Origin: Candidatus Crickella merdequi | GTDB lineage: Bacteria > Bacillota > Clostridia > Peptostreptococcales > Anaerovoracaceae | Direction: 5' to 3' | NCBI GenBank assembly: GCA_018064645.1 | Contig: JAGHUT010000051.1 | Coordinates: forward strand, 1 to 41,256 | Length of the DNA: 41,256 nt | In this document: positions 31,170-41,136 of the stretch, piece by piece | Numbering within the stretch: the first letter of the stretch is position 1 | Layout of the letters: each line of letters begins with the position of its first letter | The notes under the pieces: model-generated | What the model saw: only the letters and a program-made list of their open reading frames with translations | Database searches by the model: none | Told to the model about the DNA's origin: nothing | Program-made: the position numbers and the translations under genes

Positions 31170-33155
31170 TTACTTCGAGTAATACTTGCCCTTTGCCGGG
31201 TAGAATTCCTCGATTGTTCCCTTACGATACTCTTCTCTCAGGCAGGCAAGATCTTCAACCTGTGCCTTAAGCTCATCACCCTGATCAGATTCCCTTACAC
31301 GGATTCTCTGCGGGAATTCCTCAACCATGTGCATGATAGGATTGTGGAACACCTGAGTTCCATCTGGCTGAATTGGCTCATATGGGCTGTGCTCAGCAAG
31401 GTAAAAATGCTTTGATGTACTGATTGCAGTATAGCCTGCTATTCCCGTTGTCTTCTGATAAGCCTTGGATATTCCTCCATCGATTACAAGAAGCTTGCCA
31501 TTGCCTTTAACTGGATTCTCTCCATCTTTATACTTAACAGGAACATGTCCATTGAGAATCTTGCCTGTATCAGGATTAAGACCGAAATCCTTAAGGATAG
31601 TCTCACATATATCTTCTCTTTCGATGAGCTTGTAATAAGGAATCTTATTCTCCTTATGTGATGCCTTATCATCGATAAAAAGTCTCTCGAAGGTTGTCAT
31701 CTTGTCTTTTCCGAACAAAGGTGACTCTTTAGCGAGCCAGAGGAACCACATAATGCTTGCCTGCTCTTCTCGGCCCTCGCCTACTCTGTAATCGTAATAT
31801 GCAGACCTTACCTTGCGCTCAAGGGCATCCATATACGCAACACCCTTATACCACTTGCCCTCGAAGTGAATCTCTTCCATTTCGCCCTCTTCAGTCATTG
31901 GAATGCAGCCATGGTAGAATACATTGCCATTGCAGACCTTGTAAAGAGAGCCGTGTGAATAAAGGAATTCCAGATGTGACTGCAGCTTGCCTGATGAAAG
32001 AATAGATGCCTCAAGAGAGCGCATGATTTCTTCCTCTTCATCAGTCAGCCTGTATGGATCTGCAGGGTCAACTGTAGGCAGATTCATATCTCTCATCGGA
32101 TATACCTTACCTTCAACCTGGACAGTTCCATTCTCAAAATCAATCGCATGGAGAAGCTTCCTGTCATCAAGATTATATTCAGGATGAGCATCGATTTCCT
32201 GACCCTCAACCTTAAACTGAATTACTGCCATCATCTTGTGCATCTTGGCAGCAAGCTCTTCAGGAATAGGATCATATCTGTTCTTATCAAGAGTATTAGG
32301 CATGAAGTATGTGCATGGATCATCTGCATAAATCTTCTCTGCAATTGTTGCAAGAGGTCTCAGATTAATTCCGTAGCCATACTCAAGCATGTCAAAATTA
32401 TTGTATCTGATGTTGATACGAAGAGCATTTGTGATACATGCCCTGTTACCACAGGCAGCTCCCATCCAGAGGATATCATGGTTGCCCCACTGAATATCAA
32501 CATTCCTTCTTGCCATGAGGAAATCCATTACCTCATGAGGCTTAGGACCTCTGTCATAGATATCTCCAATAATGTGGAGTCTATCTACTGCGAAATCACA
32601 TATTACATCGCATAACTCACAGATAAAAGTCTCTGTGCCGCTGTAGCTTACGATCGAGTTGGCAATCTCGCGATAATACTCGATACGTTCCTCTGCATCA
32701 TCGGCGAACATTAACTCGTCCATTATATATCCTGAATTATCAGGAAGCATTCTTCTTACTTTTGATCTTGTATATTTGTCTGAGCATTTACGACAAATAA
32801 CAATCAGTCTGAAGATAGCAGTAATAGCCCACGCATCGAAGTCTGCTTCCGACTGGCGTCTTCTTGCAATTTCTGCCTCTGGATTGTAAATGAGTGCGGC
32901 AAGAGCATCGCACTCATCTTCACCGAGCAGAGTCCCGAAGGCCTGCTCTATTCTCATTCTAATAAGTCCAGAACCACTTCTTACGAAATATCTGAACGCA
33001 TCATATTCTCCATGAATATCGCTTAAGAAGAACTCTGTTCCCTTAGGAAGAGCAAGTATAGCTCTAAGATTAATAATCTCTGTCTTTACTGCTCTGTGAT
33101 TAGGGAATGACTTCGCCAGCTGTTTCAGAAATTTGATGTTATCGTTTGCAGTCAT
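31170..33155 (-). CDS. fbp: Fructose-1,6-bisphosphatase, class III
   Basis: This 661-aa class III enzyme hydrolyses fructose 1,6-bisphosphate to fructose 6-phosphate in gluconeogenesis. Metal-binding motifs of the calcineurin-like fold appear as FLSDIHGEYDAF near residue 50, GDIYDRGPKPHE near 190 and WGNHDILWMG near 220. The length fits the Firmicute class. The start at 33155 has AGAGGAACGG; the longer frame would overlap murA. It follows murA by 19 bases. Confidence 0.95.
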   Translation of the reverse strand: MTANDNIKFLKQLAKSFPNHRAVKTEIINLRAILALPKGTEFFLSDIHGEYDAFRYFVRSGSGLIRMRIEQAFGTLLGEDECDALAALIYNPEAEIARRRQSEADFDAWAITAIFRLIVICRKCSDKYTRSKVRRMLPDNSGYIMDELMFADDAEERIEYYREIANSIVSYSGTETFICELCDVICDFAVDRLHIIGDIYDRGPKPHEVMDFLMARRNVDIQWGNHDILWMGAACGNRACITNALRINIRYNNFDMLEYGYGINLRPLATIAEKIYADDPCTYFMPNTLDKNRYDPIPEELAAKMHKMMAVIQFKVEGQEIDAHPEYNLDDRKLLHAIDFENGTVQVEGKVYPMRDMNLPTVDPADPYRLTDEEEEIMRSLEASILSSGKLQSHLEFLYSHGSLYKVCNGNVFYHGCIPMTEEGEMEEIHFEGKWYKGVAYMDALERKVRSAYYDYRVGEGREEQASIMWFLWLAKESPLFGKDKMTTFERLFIDDKASHKENKIPYYKLIEREDICETILKDFGLNPDTGKILNGHVPVKYKDGENPVKGNGKLLVIDGGISKAYQKTTGIAGYTAISTSKHFYLAEHSPYEPIQPDGTQVFHNPIMHMVEEFPQRIRVRESDQGDELKAQVEDLACLREEYRKGTIEEFYPAKGKYYSK

Positions 33156-33174
33156 ATCCGTTCCTCTGCCTGTC

Positions 33175-34440
33175 TTAATCTTCGTCAACCTTCATGATGT
33201 CAGCACCGAGAGCCTTGAATTTTCCTACAAAATTCTCGTAACCTCTCTCAATGTGATAAATCTCGCTGACCTCAGTAGTACCTGTTGCAACAAGTCCTGC
33301 AAGGACCATAGCTGCACCAGCTCTAAGATCTGTAGCTCTTACCTTTGCGCCATGAAGCTTCTTGCCGCCAGGGATAACAGCCTCTCTGTTCTCAGTTGTG
33401 ATATCTGCTCCCATACGATTAAGTTCTACAACATGCATAAAACGGTTCTCAAATACTGTCTCTCTTACAGTACTCTTACCTTCTACTGTTGTAAGGAAAG
33501 CCATAAACGGCGACTGAATGTCTGTCGGGAATCCTGGATATGGAAGAGTCTTAAGATCTGTTGCAACAAGATCGCCTCTGCCATCTACGTAAATACCATC
33601 ACTTGTCACCTCAACAGTAACACCGCACTCCTTAAGCTTGGCGATGATCGGTCTTACGTGTCCAGGAATACCGTTCTTAACATGTACCTGACCTCTTGTA
33701 ATTGCAGCAGCCAGCATAAAAGTGCCAGCCTCAATTCTGTCAGGAATTACTTCGTGAAATGCACCTGAAAGTCTTTCGACACCCTCGATTCTGATCATGT
33801 CAGTTCCTGCACTCTTAATCTTAGCGCCCATCTTGTTGAGCAGATTAGCAAGATCAATAATCTCAGGCTCCTTTGCAGCATTCTCGATAATAGTAGTACC
33901 CTTAGCAAGTGTTGCTGCCATAAGGATGTTCTCAGTTGCTCCTACACTTGGAAAATCAAGATAAATGGCATCTCCCTTAAGGCCTTCAGGTCCAGCCTCA
34001 AGGATAACCTTATCATCCTCTTCAATAACAGTAGCGCCAAGTGCCTTGAAACCCTTGAGATGAAGATCTATCGGTCTCTTTCCGATTGTGCATCCACCTG
34101 GCATAGGCATAACAACTCTGCCGCAGCGTGCCAGGAGTGGTCCCATTGCCATTGTTGACGCTCTCATCTCCTGAACCAAATCAGGATCGCCTTCAACTGT
34201 TACTATCTGTGCAGCCTTAACTTTCACGGTCTTTGGGATTGAATCATCAACCTCCGCACCGTAATTGCTGAGCATCTTCTTCATAACATTTACATCAGCA
34301 AGTGCAGGAACGCTCTCGATTATACACTCCTCCTCTGTAAGGAGTGTAGCTGCGAGAAGCGGAAGTACCGCATTCTTAGCACCGCTGATTTCGACCTCTC
34401 CGCTGAGAGGTCCACTGTTATTGACGAGGATCTTTGCCAT
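33175..34440 (-). CDS. murA: UDP-N-acetylglucosamine 1-carboxyvinyltransferase
   Basis: This 421-aa enzyme transfers enolpyruvate to UDP-GlcNAc, the first committed step of peptidoglycan synthesis. Conserved Lys22-Asn23 (SGAKNAVLP) and the catalytic, fosfomycin-reactive Cys117 in [15 protein letters not shown] are present, along with the [17 protein letters not shown] segment. The start overlaps the stop of the upstream DUF948-like gene by one base. Confidence 0.96.
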   Translation of the reverse strand: MAKILVNNSGPLSGEVEISGAKNAVLPLLAATLLTEEECIIESVPALADVNVMKKMLSNYGAEVDDSIPKTVKVKAAQIVTVEGDPDLVQEMRASTMAMGPLLARCGRVVMPMPGGCTIGKRPIDLHLKGFKALGATVIEEDDKVILEAGPEGLKGDAIYLDFPSVGATENILMAATLAKGTTIIENAAKEPEIIDLANLLNKMGAKIKSAGTDMIRIEGVERLSGAFHEVIPDRIEAGTFMLAAAITRGQVHVKNGIPGHVRPIIAKLKECGVTVEVTSDGIYVDGRGDLVATDLKTLPYPGFPTDIQSPFMAFLTTVEGKSTVRETVFENRFMHVVELNRMGADITTENREAVIPGGKKLHGAKVRATDLRAGAAMVLAGLVATGTTEVSEIYHIERGYENFVGKFKALGADIMKVDED

Positions 34441-34769
34441 TATTTCTTGCCCTTCTTCTTTCCTAATTTCTTTGATGCCTTGTCAGCCTTCTTCAAAAGC
34501 TTTAGGCCTCTTCTTACTGCAACGGCTCCAAGAATTCCCATTGCAACTTTACCTGCCTGATCGGCATTATCTGCGAACTTAGCTGCAGCATCCTTAACAA
34601 CCACGCCTGCATCGCCAGCTATAACCTTTGACTCGTCCACAAGACCATTAACATTCTTCATAAGCTTGATTCCGTGAACAGCGAGTACAGCTACAGCGCC
34701 AGCCATAATAAGCAGTGCAAGGATCAGTCCTGCAACAAGTACCTGATTAACAGTCATTGATAAATGCAT
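34440..34769 (-). CDS. DUF948-like small membrane protein (109 aa)
   Basis: One membrane helix lies near the N-terminus (about 10-32), followed by HGIKLMKNVNGLVDESK, an amphipathic region typical of DUF948-type proteins, and an Ala-rich stretch ending in a very basic tail (KKLGKKKGKK). AGGAGATAGG supports the start at 34769. Its stop overlaps the murA start. Function unknown; envelope location likely. Confidence 0.75.
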   Translation of the reverse strand: MHLSMTVNQVLVAGLILALLIMAGAVAVLAVHGIKLMKNVNGLVDESKVIAGDAGVVVKDAAAKFADNADQAGKVAMGILGAVAVRRGLKLLKKADKASKKLGKKKGKK

Positions 34770-34791
34770 ACCTATCTCCTTTGCTCCCCAA

Positions 34792-35073
34792 TTATCTGCC
34801 GATTGGCAGCTTGTCTATAACTGACTTTACTGTGCTGATTCCAGATGATGCAAGGCCTGATACCTTAGCGCTCTTATTCTTTGCAGAGCCAATAGCCTCA
34901 CTAACCTGCTTCTTCACATCATGAACAGTGTATGCAGACTCATCTACAATATTGTTCACCTTATCCATTGTCTGAATAACCTTTGAAAGAAGCACAATGA
35001 GGAAAATCACTGCAACAATTGCAACGATGAGCAGAACTGAAGTAAGCGCGCTCTCAACATTAATATTAAGCAT
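34792..35073 (-). CDS. DUF948-like small membrane protein (93 aa)
   Basis: One membrane helix (about 8-32) is followed by SKVIQTMDKVNNIVDESAYT and VKKQVSEAIGSAKNK, the helical pattern of DUF948. It is related in layout to the next gene. The ATG at 35073 has AGAGGTGG five bases upstream and is preferred to an upstream GTG. It is the first gene of the murA-fbp operon. Confidence 0.75.
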   Translation of the reverse strand: MLNINVESALTSVLLIVAIVAVIFLIVLLSKVIQTMDKVNNIVDESAYTVHDVKKQVSEAIGSAKNKSAKVSGLASSGISTVKSVIDKLPIGR

Positions 35074-35135
35074 ATTAACCACCTCTTCCGAATAATCGGA
35101 TCCTTTCCATTAAGTTGTCGATATAATTTGACTTA

Positions 35136-35165
35136 ATTATATACTTTTTGGCGTTTCTCATTCAA
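35136..35165 (-). promoter_or_regulatory. Probable promoter of the murA operon
   Basis: On the minus strand TTGAAT (35160-35165) and TATAAT (35136-35141) are spaced by 18 bases, about 60 bases before the DUF948-like gene. A TCCGA/TCGGA mini-hairpin lies just ahead of the ribosome site. Confidence 0.5.
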
Positions 35166-35169
35166 GCAA

Positions 35170-35922
35170 TCAAACGCTTCTCTCGTATATTAGATTAATA
35201 ACTTCTGTATAATCAGAGCCTTCATTGTGAACAGCAATATCAGGCAGCAGCTTAAGCTCTTCGCCCGCCCCCTTTACGCCGTGCACAAGAAGAATATTCG
35301 CCGCCTCACCAGCTCTGGGAACGACCAGCTGCAGCTCCTTAGGCTCGATTCCTTTTTCTCTCATAGAGGCGAGAATATCAACCATTCTGTTAGGTCTGTG
35401 AACCATATAGAAGTCGCCGGAAGGCTTCAGCATTCTCTTTGCGGTTTCGATAAAATCCTCCAGCTCCGCTGTCGTCTCGTGTCTTGCTGTGTACTTGTGG
35501 TAGCTGGCATTTGGTATTGCCGCAGATTTTTTGAAATAAGGCGGATTAGTCACCACCGCATCATATGTTTCAAAAAAATCTTCTCCGGTTATCTCGGAGA
35601 TATCACAATTGAAGAAACGGACTCTTTCCTCGAGTCCGTTAACAAGGCAGGCACGCTTAGCTCTGTCACAGGCGTCTTCTCTAAGTTCAAACCCATCAGC
35701 AGTTATGTCCTCTCTCTTATGAGCCATAACGAAAGATACTATTCCACTTCCGGTTCCAAGGTCGCCTACTCTGGCTGAAGGAGAAACACCTTTTGCCCCT
35801 GTCTCTCCTGCTGCGAAAGCTGCCAGAAGTACAGCATCAACGCCATATCCAAGACCCTTGTGCTGAATAACTTTAATCGCGCCGAATCCAGTTGAATCCA
35901 GTCGTTCACCGTCTTTAATCAT
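35170..35922 (-). CDS. TrmN6-like tRNA adenine-N6 methyltransferase
   Basis: This 250-aa class I methyltransferase has the SAM motif VGDLGTGSGIVSFVMA near residue 50 and the N6-adenine/RNA motif VVTNPPYFK near residue 128. This fits the YfiC/TrmN6 family that modifies tRNA1(Val) at A37. The start at 35922 overlaps the ricT stop by one base and has CAGGAG six bases before it. Confidence 0.88.
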   Translation of the reverse strand: MIKDGERLDSTGFGAIKVIQHKGLGYGVDAVLLAAFAAGETGAKGVSPSARVGDLGTGSGIVSFVMAHKREDITADGFELREDACDRAKRACLVNGLEERVRFFNCDISEITGEDFFETYDAVVTNPPYFKKSAAIPNASYHKYTARHETTAELEDFIETAKRMLKPSGDFYMVHRPNRMVDILASMREKGIEPKELQLVVPRAGEAANILLVHGVKGAGEELKLLPDIAVHNEGSDYTEVINLIYERSV

Positions 35923-36830
35923 TACCACTCCTGATTGAGACGCGCCAGTTCTTCTACAGCCGCTTCATCCAGCTCATCGTCAGCCTTACCCTTCTTCTTG
36001 TTGATCCTTATAATCTGATCCTTAGGGAAGGATTTAAGTTCCTGAGAGAAAATCTCTTCTCCTGTATCCTTGTCCTTCTCAATTCCTCTTGTTACAACGA
36101 GACCGTTGAAATAATCAACCTTGATTACCTTGGCGAGTCCATCCGGTGTCTGAACTCTCTCGTTATCGTTTGGCATTCCCTTGCGAAGCTCCTTATATGT
36201 AGCATTCTCAAAATTAAGGCAGCACATAAGTCTTCCGCAGGTTCCCGAAATCTTGGTAGGATTAAGAGAAAGATTCTGCATCTTCGCCATCTTAATTGAT
36301 ACAGGCTGAAAATCGTGAAGCCACTTGCTGCAGCATAGCGGTCTTCCGCATACACCGATTCCGCCCAGCATCTTTGCCTCATCTCTGACACCTATCTGTC
36401 TAAGCTCAATTCTGATCTTGAAATGAGAAGCGAGATCCTTAGCCAGATCCCTGAAATCCACCCTTCCATCAGCAGAGAAATAGAATACCAGCTTGGACCC
36501 GTCAATCATATATTCTGCATCGATGAGCTTCATCTCAAGATTGTGCTTGGCAATCTTCTCTGCGCAGACCTTCATCGCAGGGTCTCTTTTAGCCAGATTC
36601 TCTTCATATACTGCCATGTCGCTCTCTGTAGCTTTTCTGATTACCGGCTTAAGCGCCGCAACAAGCTGGTCGTCAGTAACCATCTTGTTCTCGATGAGAA
36701 TATGTCCCATCTCGAGACCTCTTGCAGTCTCAACGATTACCATTTCGCCCAGTCTGAAAGTTTCATTTCCGGGATCGAAGAAATATGTTTTGCCGGACTT
36801 CTTAAATCCAACACCGACAATCTCTACCAT
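35922..36830 (-). CDS. ricT: RicT (YaaT/PSP1 family) RNase Y regulator
   Basis: This 302-aa PSP1-domain protein has a central Cys cluster, MLGGIGVCGRPLCCSKW and CGRLMCCLNFE, which in the Bacillus RicA-RicF-RicT complex binds iron-sulfur clusters and directs RNase Y mRNA processing. The order tmk-holB-ricT-methyltransferase is widely conserved in Firmicutes. The C-terminal tail is charged (KKKGKADDELDE). The start follows GGAGGA. Confidence 0.93.
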   Translation of the reverse strand: MVEIVGVGFKKSGKTYFFDPGNETFRLGEMVIVETARGLEMGHILIENKMVTDDQLVAALKPVIRKATESDMAVYEENLAKRDPAMKVCAEKIAKHNLEMKLIDAEYMIDGSKLVFYFSADGRVDFRDLAKDLASHFKIRIELRQIGVRDEAKMLGGIGVCGRPLCCSKWLHDFQPVSIKMAKMQNLSLNPTKISGTCGRLMCCLNFENATYKELRKGMPNDNERVQTPDGLAKVIKVDYFNGLVVTRGIEKDKDTGEEIFSQELKSFPKDQIIRINKKKGKADDELDEAAVEELARLNQEW

Positions 36831-36845
36831 ATTGTTTATATCCTC

Positions 36846-37604
36846 CTATTCAGCAAGCTCAAGATAAAGTCTCTTCAGAGCTTTGCCATATTGCATTCCT
36901 TTGTAAATATCTCTACGGGTGTTCTCAATAAGTTCTATTGCTGCAGCGTGTCCTTCCGCATCTGCTCCACCCTTAACCATAGCATCTCGTCTTAATTCCT
37001 CCATCTTACTGAGAAGCTCAAGCGCGTGATCAGCTGAGGTTATGTTCTTATCAACAGCATCTCTGTACTTGAAGAAAATCTTTGTTATGTAATTATTTAC
37101 ATCTACAGATTCCTCATCTTCTTCGCTTTGATGCATTCTGATGGTTCCGCATCTTGATCTTACTGTCGAAAGCAGATTATCTGCGTTAGCTGTTCCAAGG
37201 ATAATCAGTGCGCCCTCTTCAGGCTCTTCAAGTGTCTTGAGAAGCTTATTCTGTACTATCTCCGAAAGCTTATCAGCCTCATCGATAATGCCAATCAGAT
37301 GATTGCCGTAAGCACCCATGGCCAGCCTCGAGGAGAAAGCAGTCGCATCATCGGCAGTATAATTTGTCTTGCTTCTGTCCATGTGCACCACATCCATACT
37401 TGTTCCTGCTTCTACCTGAACACATGCAGGACATCTTCCACAGGGCATCATGTTCAGGGAAGGACAGGCGCAGAGGATGGACTTTGCAAAATTTTTTATA
37501 AAAAAACCTCTCTCTTCCGCGTTGCGTCCCTCTACGATGTAGGCGTGAGCCGCACCGCTGCCATCTCTTATTGAATTGATAATTCTGCTTGGAATATCAG
37601 ACAC
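36846..37604 (-). CDS. holB: DNA polymerase III subunit delta'
   Basis: This 252-aa clamp-loader subunit has a zinc-binding cluster in the expected place, CACPSLNMMPCGRCPACVQV, and HLIGIIDEADKLSEIVQNKLLKTLEEP, the degenerate Walker B/sensor region. Walker A is absent (EGRNAEERG), as usual for delta'. It is shorter than many homologues because the C-terminal collar domain is small. It begins with GTG one base after the tmk stop, using AGGAAAGGA inside tmk. Confidence 0.88.
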   Translation of the reverse strand: MSDIPSRIINSIRDGSGAAHAYIVEGRNAEERGFFIKNFAKSILCACPSLNMMPCGRCPACVQVEAGTSMDVVHMDRSKTNYTADDATAFSSRLAMGAYGNHLIGIIDEADKLSEIVQNKLLKTLEEPEEGALIILGTANADNLLSTVRSRCGTIRMHQSEEDEESVDVNNYITKIFFKYRDAVDKNITSADHALELLSKMEELRRDAMVKGGADAEGHAAAIELIENTRRDIYKGMQYGKALKRLYLELAE

Positions 37605-37605
37605 T

Positions 37606-38235
37606 CTATAATCCTTTCCTGTCGCAGACTTCTTTGAGAATGGTTCTTATCTCCAGGCTGATCTCCTCGATGGTTCTTGACGCATCGATTACAGCAACTC
37701 TCTTTGGGTCTGCTTCTGCTACTTTCTTGTAGCCATTATAAACTCGATAATGGAAGTCCAGCTTCTCCTGCTCCAGTCTATCCATTTCGTCGCTTCTGAT
37801 GCGAGATCTTCCTACTGCCGGATCAAGGTCGAGGAAAAAAGTAATATCAGGCATCACGCCATCAATGGCGACTCTATTAACCTCTTCTACAATATCCCCG
37901 AGACCTCTTCCATATCCCTGATATGCAATGCTTGAGTCAATATACCTGTCACAGACTACTGTCTCGCCTCTTTCGATTGCCGGTCTTATCACCTCTGCAA
38001 CAAGCTGAGCTCTTGCTGAAGCATAAATCATCATTTCAGCAATTGGTGACATCTCGCTATTCTCTTTATCCAGGAGAATGTCCCTCAGCTTCTCGCTGAT
38101 TGATGTACCACCTGGTTCTCTTGTCATTATCGGTTCAATACCAATGCTCTCAAGGTATTCCTTCGCAAGCTGAATTTGAGTCGACTTACCTGCACCGTCT
38201 GAACCTTCGAATGTTATAAATAATCCCCTGCTCAT
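37606..38235 (-). CDS. tmk: Thymidylate kinase
   Basis: This 209-aa enzyme phosphorylates dTMP to dTDP. The P-loop FEGSDGAGKSTQ is at residues 8-19, the DR(Y) motif is VVCDRYIDSSIAYQGYGRG, and the lid is near RSRIRSDEMDRLEQE. Standard length. Its start overlaps the preceding small gene by ATGA, so the two are coupled. Confidence 0.95.
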   Translation of the reverse strand: MSRGLFITFEGSDGAGKSTQIQLAKEYLESIGIEPIMTREPGGTSISEKLRDILLDKENSEMSPIAEMMIYASARAQLVAEVIRPAIERGETVVCDRYIDSSIAYQGYGRGLGDIVEEVNRVAIDGVMPDITFFLDLDPAVGRSRIRSDEMDRLEQEKLDFHYRVYNGYKKVAEADPKRVAVIDASRTIEEISLEIRTILKEVCDRKGL

Positions 38236-38369
38236 CTCTCTGTCCTCTTTGATACCTGCTTCTTATCATCGCCAAGAGCATATCTGGCAACTCTCATATA
38301 TAGGTAATAGCAAAGGTAGCCGACAGGAAGAACAAGCAGTGTTGCTAGAATCCATCTGAAAATAATCAT
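38232..38369 (-). CDS. 45-aa small membrane protein
   Basis: The ATG at 38369 is behind an excellent AGGAGAAGG site. One membrane helix (IFRWILATLLVLPVGYLCYYLY) is followed by a charged tail (DDKKQVSKRTER). The stop overlaps the tmk start. A longer upstream frame exists but lacks a ribosome site. It is the first gene of the tmk-holB-ricT operon. Function unknown. Confidence 0.65.
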   Translation of the reverse strand: MIIFRWILATLLVLPVGYLCYYLYMRVARYALGDDKKQVSKRTER

Positions 38370-38418
38370 ACCTTCTCCTGTTATCGGGTACACTGCCCCA
38401 ACTTTACATACATAAAGC

Positions 38419-38427
38419 ATTATAACA
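38419..38427 (-). promoter_or_regulatory. Extended -10 promoter of the tmk operon
   Basis: On the minus strand TGTTATAAT is an extended -10 (TGn plus TATAAT) with no clear -35, about 50 bases upstream of the 45-aa gene. The next promoter, for gltX, points the other way. Confidence 0.5.
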
Positions 38428-38466
38428 CATTTACAGTCTTTAAGGGAATTCGATACACCTCTAAAA

Positions 38467-38495
38467 TTGCAATCTGGCCTGTCATATTATATAAT
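38467..38495 (+). promoter_or_regulatory. Promoter of gltX
   Basis: TTGCAA (38467-38472) and perfect TATAAT (38490-38495) are spaced by 17 bases, placing transcription start about 30 bases before the gltX ATG. Confidence 0.65.
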
Positions 38496-38531
38496 TAATC
38501 GATTATTTGAAGATAACTGAAGGAGATTACA

Positions 38532-40199
38532 ATGACTAATTCAGCACTTAGCGAACTGATTTACTCAGATATTACAAAGACACCTGCAGACTACGAAGCG
38601 ATGTACCCTGCAAGAGAGCTTCCTGAAGGAGCAAAGGTTACAAGACTTGGACCTAGCCCAACTGGTTTCATTCATCTCGGCAACCTCTACGGAGCTTTTG
38701 TAGACGAGAGACTTGCTCACCAGAGCGGTGGTGTTTTTTACCTGAGAATAGAAGATACAGACGACAAGCGTTTCGTTGAGAACGCAGTAGAGACTATCAT
38801 CTCATCACTTGCATTTTTCGGCATCAATTTCGACGAAGGTGTAACTGAGAACGGAGATATTGGTATCTACGGAGACTACACACAGAGCCACAGAGGCGAG
38901 ATCTACAGATGCTTTGCTAAGAAGCTGCTCGCAGAGGGCAAAGCTTATCCTTGCTTCCTTACCGAAGATGAGATTACTGAGATCAGAGCAAAACAGGAAG
39001 AACTTAAGATTGCTCCCGGCATCTACGCAGGATGGTCGAAGTACAGAGACTGGGATAAGGATGAGGCTATTGCAGCTGAAGTTGAGGCAAAGATCAAGGC
39101 AGGCGAGCCTTTCGTTATCAGACTCAAGTCACAGGGCACACCTAATGCATCAGGAGACGATATCAGGAGAAACACTGTTATCGATTCTGTAAGAGGTAAG
39201 CTTGAGGTTCCGGAGAACTTCCAGGATATCGTTATCATCAAGACAACAGGTATCCCTACTTACCATTTTGCCCACGCAGTTGACGATCACCTAATGAGAA
39301 CTACTCATGTTGTTCGTGGAGAGGAGTGGCTCCCTTCACTCCCTATTCATGTTGAGCTCTTCAACTATCTTGGTTTTGAGCTTCCAACATACTGTCACAC
39401 TGCAGTACTCATGAAGATCGGAGAGGATGGCAACAAGCGCAAGCTTTCAAAGAGAAAAGACCCTGAGCTTTCCCTTGATTACTACAGAAGCCAGGGATAT
39501 CATCCAGCGGCAGTAAGAGAGTATCTCCTTACTATCCTTAACTCAAATTATGAGGAGTGGAGAATGGAGAACCCTGATGCTTCAATTGACGAGTTTGAAT
39601 TCACTACTGAGAAGATGTCGTCATCAGGTGCACTTTTCGACCTCGATAAGCTGAACGATGTAAGCAAGAACACAATGCTGAGAATTCCTGCTAAGGATAT
39701 TGCAGAATTCCTCAGAAGCTGGTCAGCTGAGTTTGCCCCTGAGTATGAGTATGTATTCAAGGATATGGCTCTCCTTGAGCAGATTCTTGATCTCGGAAGA
39801 CACGATGCAAGACCACGTGCAGATCTCGTATACGCAAGACAGATTATGGACTTTATCAGCTACTTCTTCGAAGAGTCATTCAGAATTGAAGATGAGTATC
39901 CTGCAGAGGCTGCAGCTGATGTTAAGGCAATCCTTGAAGGATATATGGCAACTTATGACCATAACGACGATAACGGAACCTGGTTTGATAAGATCAGAGC
40001 CCTTGCTGTTGAGCTGGGTTATGCTGCAAAGCCAAAGGACTTCAAGAAGAACCCTGATGAATATAAAGGTCATGTAGGCCACGTAAGTACTGTTATCAGA
40101 ATTTCTCTCATGGGAAGAGCTCAGTCTCCTGATGTATGGACTATTCAGCAGATTATGGGCGAAGAGATGGTTAAGAGCAGAATTGAGAGGTGTATGTAA
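38532..40199 (+). CDS. gltX: Glutamyl-tRNA synthetase
   Basis: This 555-aa class I synthetase charges tRNA with glutamate. It has the HIGH-type motif PSPTGFIHLGNLYGAF near residue 42 and the KMSKS-type motif NKRKLSKRKDPEL near residue 300. Between them are RIEDTDDKR and YHFAHAVDDHLM, both family features. It is longer than the usual 480-490 residues, with an N-terminal extension of about 35 residues. The start has GAAGGAG. The following gene starts at its stop. Confidence 0.93.
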   Translation: MTNSALSELIYSDITKTPADYEAMYPARELPEGAKVTRLGPSPTGFIHLGNLYGAFVDERLAHQSGGVFYLRIEDTDDKRFVENAVETIISSLAFFGINFDEGVTENGDIGIYGDYTQSHRGEIYRCFAKKLLAEGKAYPCFLTEDEITEIRAKQEELKIAPGIYAGWSKYRDWDKDEAIAAEVEAKIKAGEPFVIRLKSQGTPNASGDDIRRNTVIDSVRGKLEVPENFQDIVIIKTTGIPTYHFAHAVDDHLMRTTHVVRGEEWLPSLPIHVELFNYLGFELPTYCHTAVLMKIGEDGNKRKLSKRKDPELSLDYYRSQGYHPAAVREYLLTILNSNYEEWRMENPDASIDEFEFTTEKMSSSGALFDLDKLNDVSKNTMLRIPAKDIAEFLRSWSAEFAPEYEYVFKDMALLEQILDLGRHDARPRADLVYARQIMDFISYFFEESFRIEDEYPAEAAADVKAILEGYMATYDHNDDNGTWFDKIRALAVELGYAAKPKDFKKNPDEYKGHVGHVSTVIRISLMGRAQSPDVWTIQQIMGEEMVKSRIERCM

Positions 40200-41122
40200 T
40201 GAGCAACAGGGAACCTATTCTTGTAATCATGGCTGCCGGAATGGGCAGCAGATACGGTGGCAACAAGCAGCTTGATATTATCAGCGAGCAGGGTGATATC
40301 ATTATGGACTACTCCCTCTTCGATGCCCACAAGGCCGGCTTCAAGAGAGTTGCTTTTATCATTAAGAGAGATTTCGAAGAGACATTCAAGTCTCACATCG
40401 AGCCAAGAGCAGGCAAAGTAATGGAGACCTACTACTGCTTCCAGGAGCTTTCAGATATTCCTGAGGGCTTCCAGATTCCTGAAGGCAGAACTAAGCCTTG
40501 GGGAACAGGTCACGCAGTACTGGCTGCAAGAGATGTGATTGATGCGCCTTTTGCAGTTATAAATGCAGATGACTACTATGGAAGAACTGCTTTTGAGCTC
40601 ATATATGACTTCCTGTCAACAAAGGCTGATGCCAGCCATAACTGCATGGTTGGATTCAAGGTTGAGAACACCCTTTCTGAGAACGGTGGAGTATCAAGAG
40701 GTATCTGCCACGGTTCAGAGGGCAACGCCGGCTTCCTTACCGATATTGAGGAGCATCTTGAGGTTGCTCGTCAGGCAAGCGGTGTAATTACGGGTAAAGA
40801 CTCAGCAGGTGAGACTAAAGAGATAGCAGATGGTACTCCAGTATCAATGAATCTATGGGGATTCGGAGAAGAGTTCATGAGCAGGCTTAGAAAAGGCTTC
40901 TCTGAGAATCTGGGCAGAATGATTGAAGAGAATCCTCTTAAGAGCGAGTATTATCTCCCTCATCCAATCAATGAACAGATTGCAACCGGTGAAGCATCTT
41001 ATGAGATCCTCACTTCCGGAGACAAGTGGTTTGGAGTTACTTACAAGGAGGATAAGCCTGAAGTAGTTGCCAAATTCGCAGAGCTTAAAGCAAGCGGATT
41101 CTATCCTGTTGACCTTTTTTAA
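40199..41122 (+). CDS. Sugar-phosphate nucleotidyltransferase family protein
   Basis: This 307-aa protein has the nucleotide-binding signature VIMAAGMGSRYGGNKQLD at the N-terminus, the NADDYYG metal-binding motif near residue 123, and GTGHAVLAARD near residue 104. These are typical of the NTP-transferase fold of sugar-phosphate (nucleoside diphosphate sugar) pyrophosphorylases. The specific sugar is unknown. The ATG at 40199 overlaps the gltX stop (TAATG), so it is probably co-transcribed with it. Confidence 0.82.
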   Translation: MSNREPILVIMAAGMGSRYGGNKQLDIISEQGDIIMDYSLFDAHKAGFKRVAFIIKRDFEETFKSHIEPRAGKVMETYYCFQELSDIPEGFQIPEGRTKPWGTGHAVLAARDVIDAPFAVINADDYYGRTAFELIYDFLSTKADASHNCMVGFKVENTLSENGGVSRGICHGSEGNAGFLTDIEEHLEVARQASGVITGKDSAGETKEIADGTPVSMNLWGFGEEFMSRLRKGFSENLGRMIEENPLKSEYYLPHPINEQIATGEASYEILTSGDKWFGVTYKEDKPEVVAKFAELKASGFYPVDLF

Positions 41123-41136
41123 GATTAATAATTAAC

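Noticed and set aside
34265-34582. Long plus-strand frames opposite murA and fbp
   Set aside because: They are antisense shadows of conserved enzymes, with no ribosome site or promoter.
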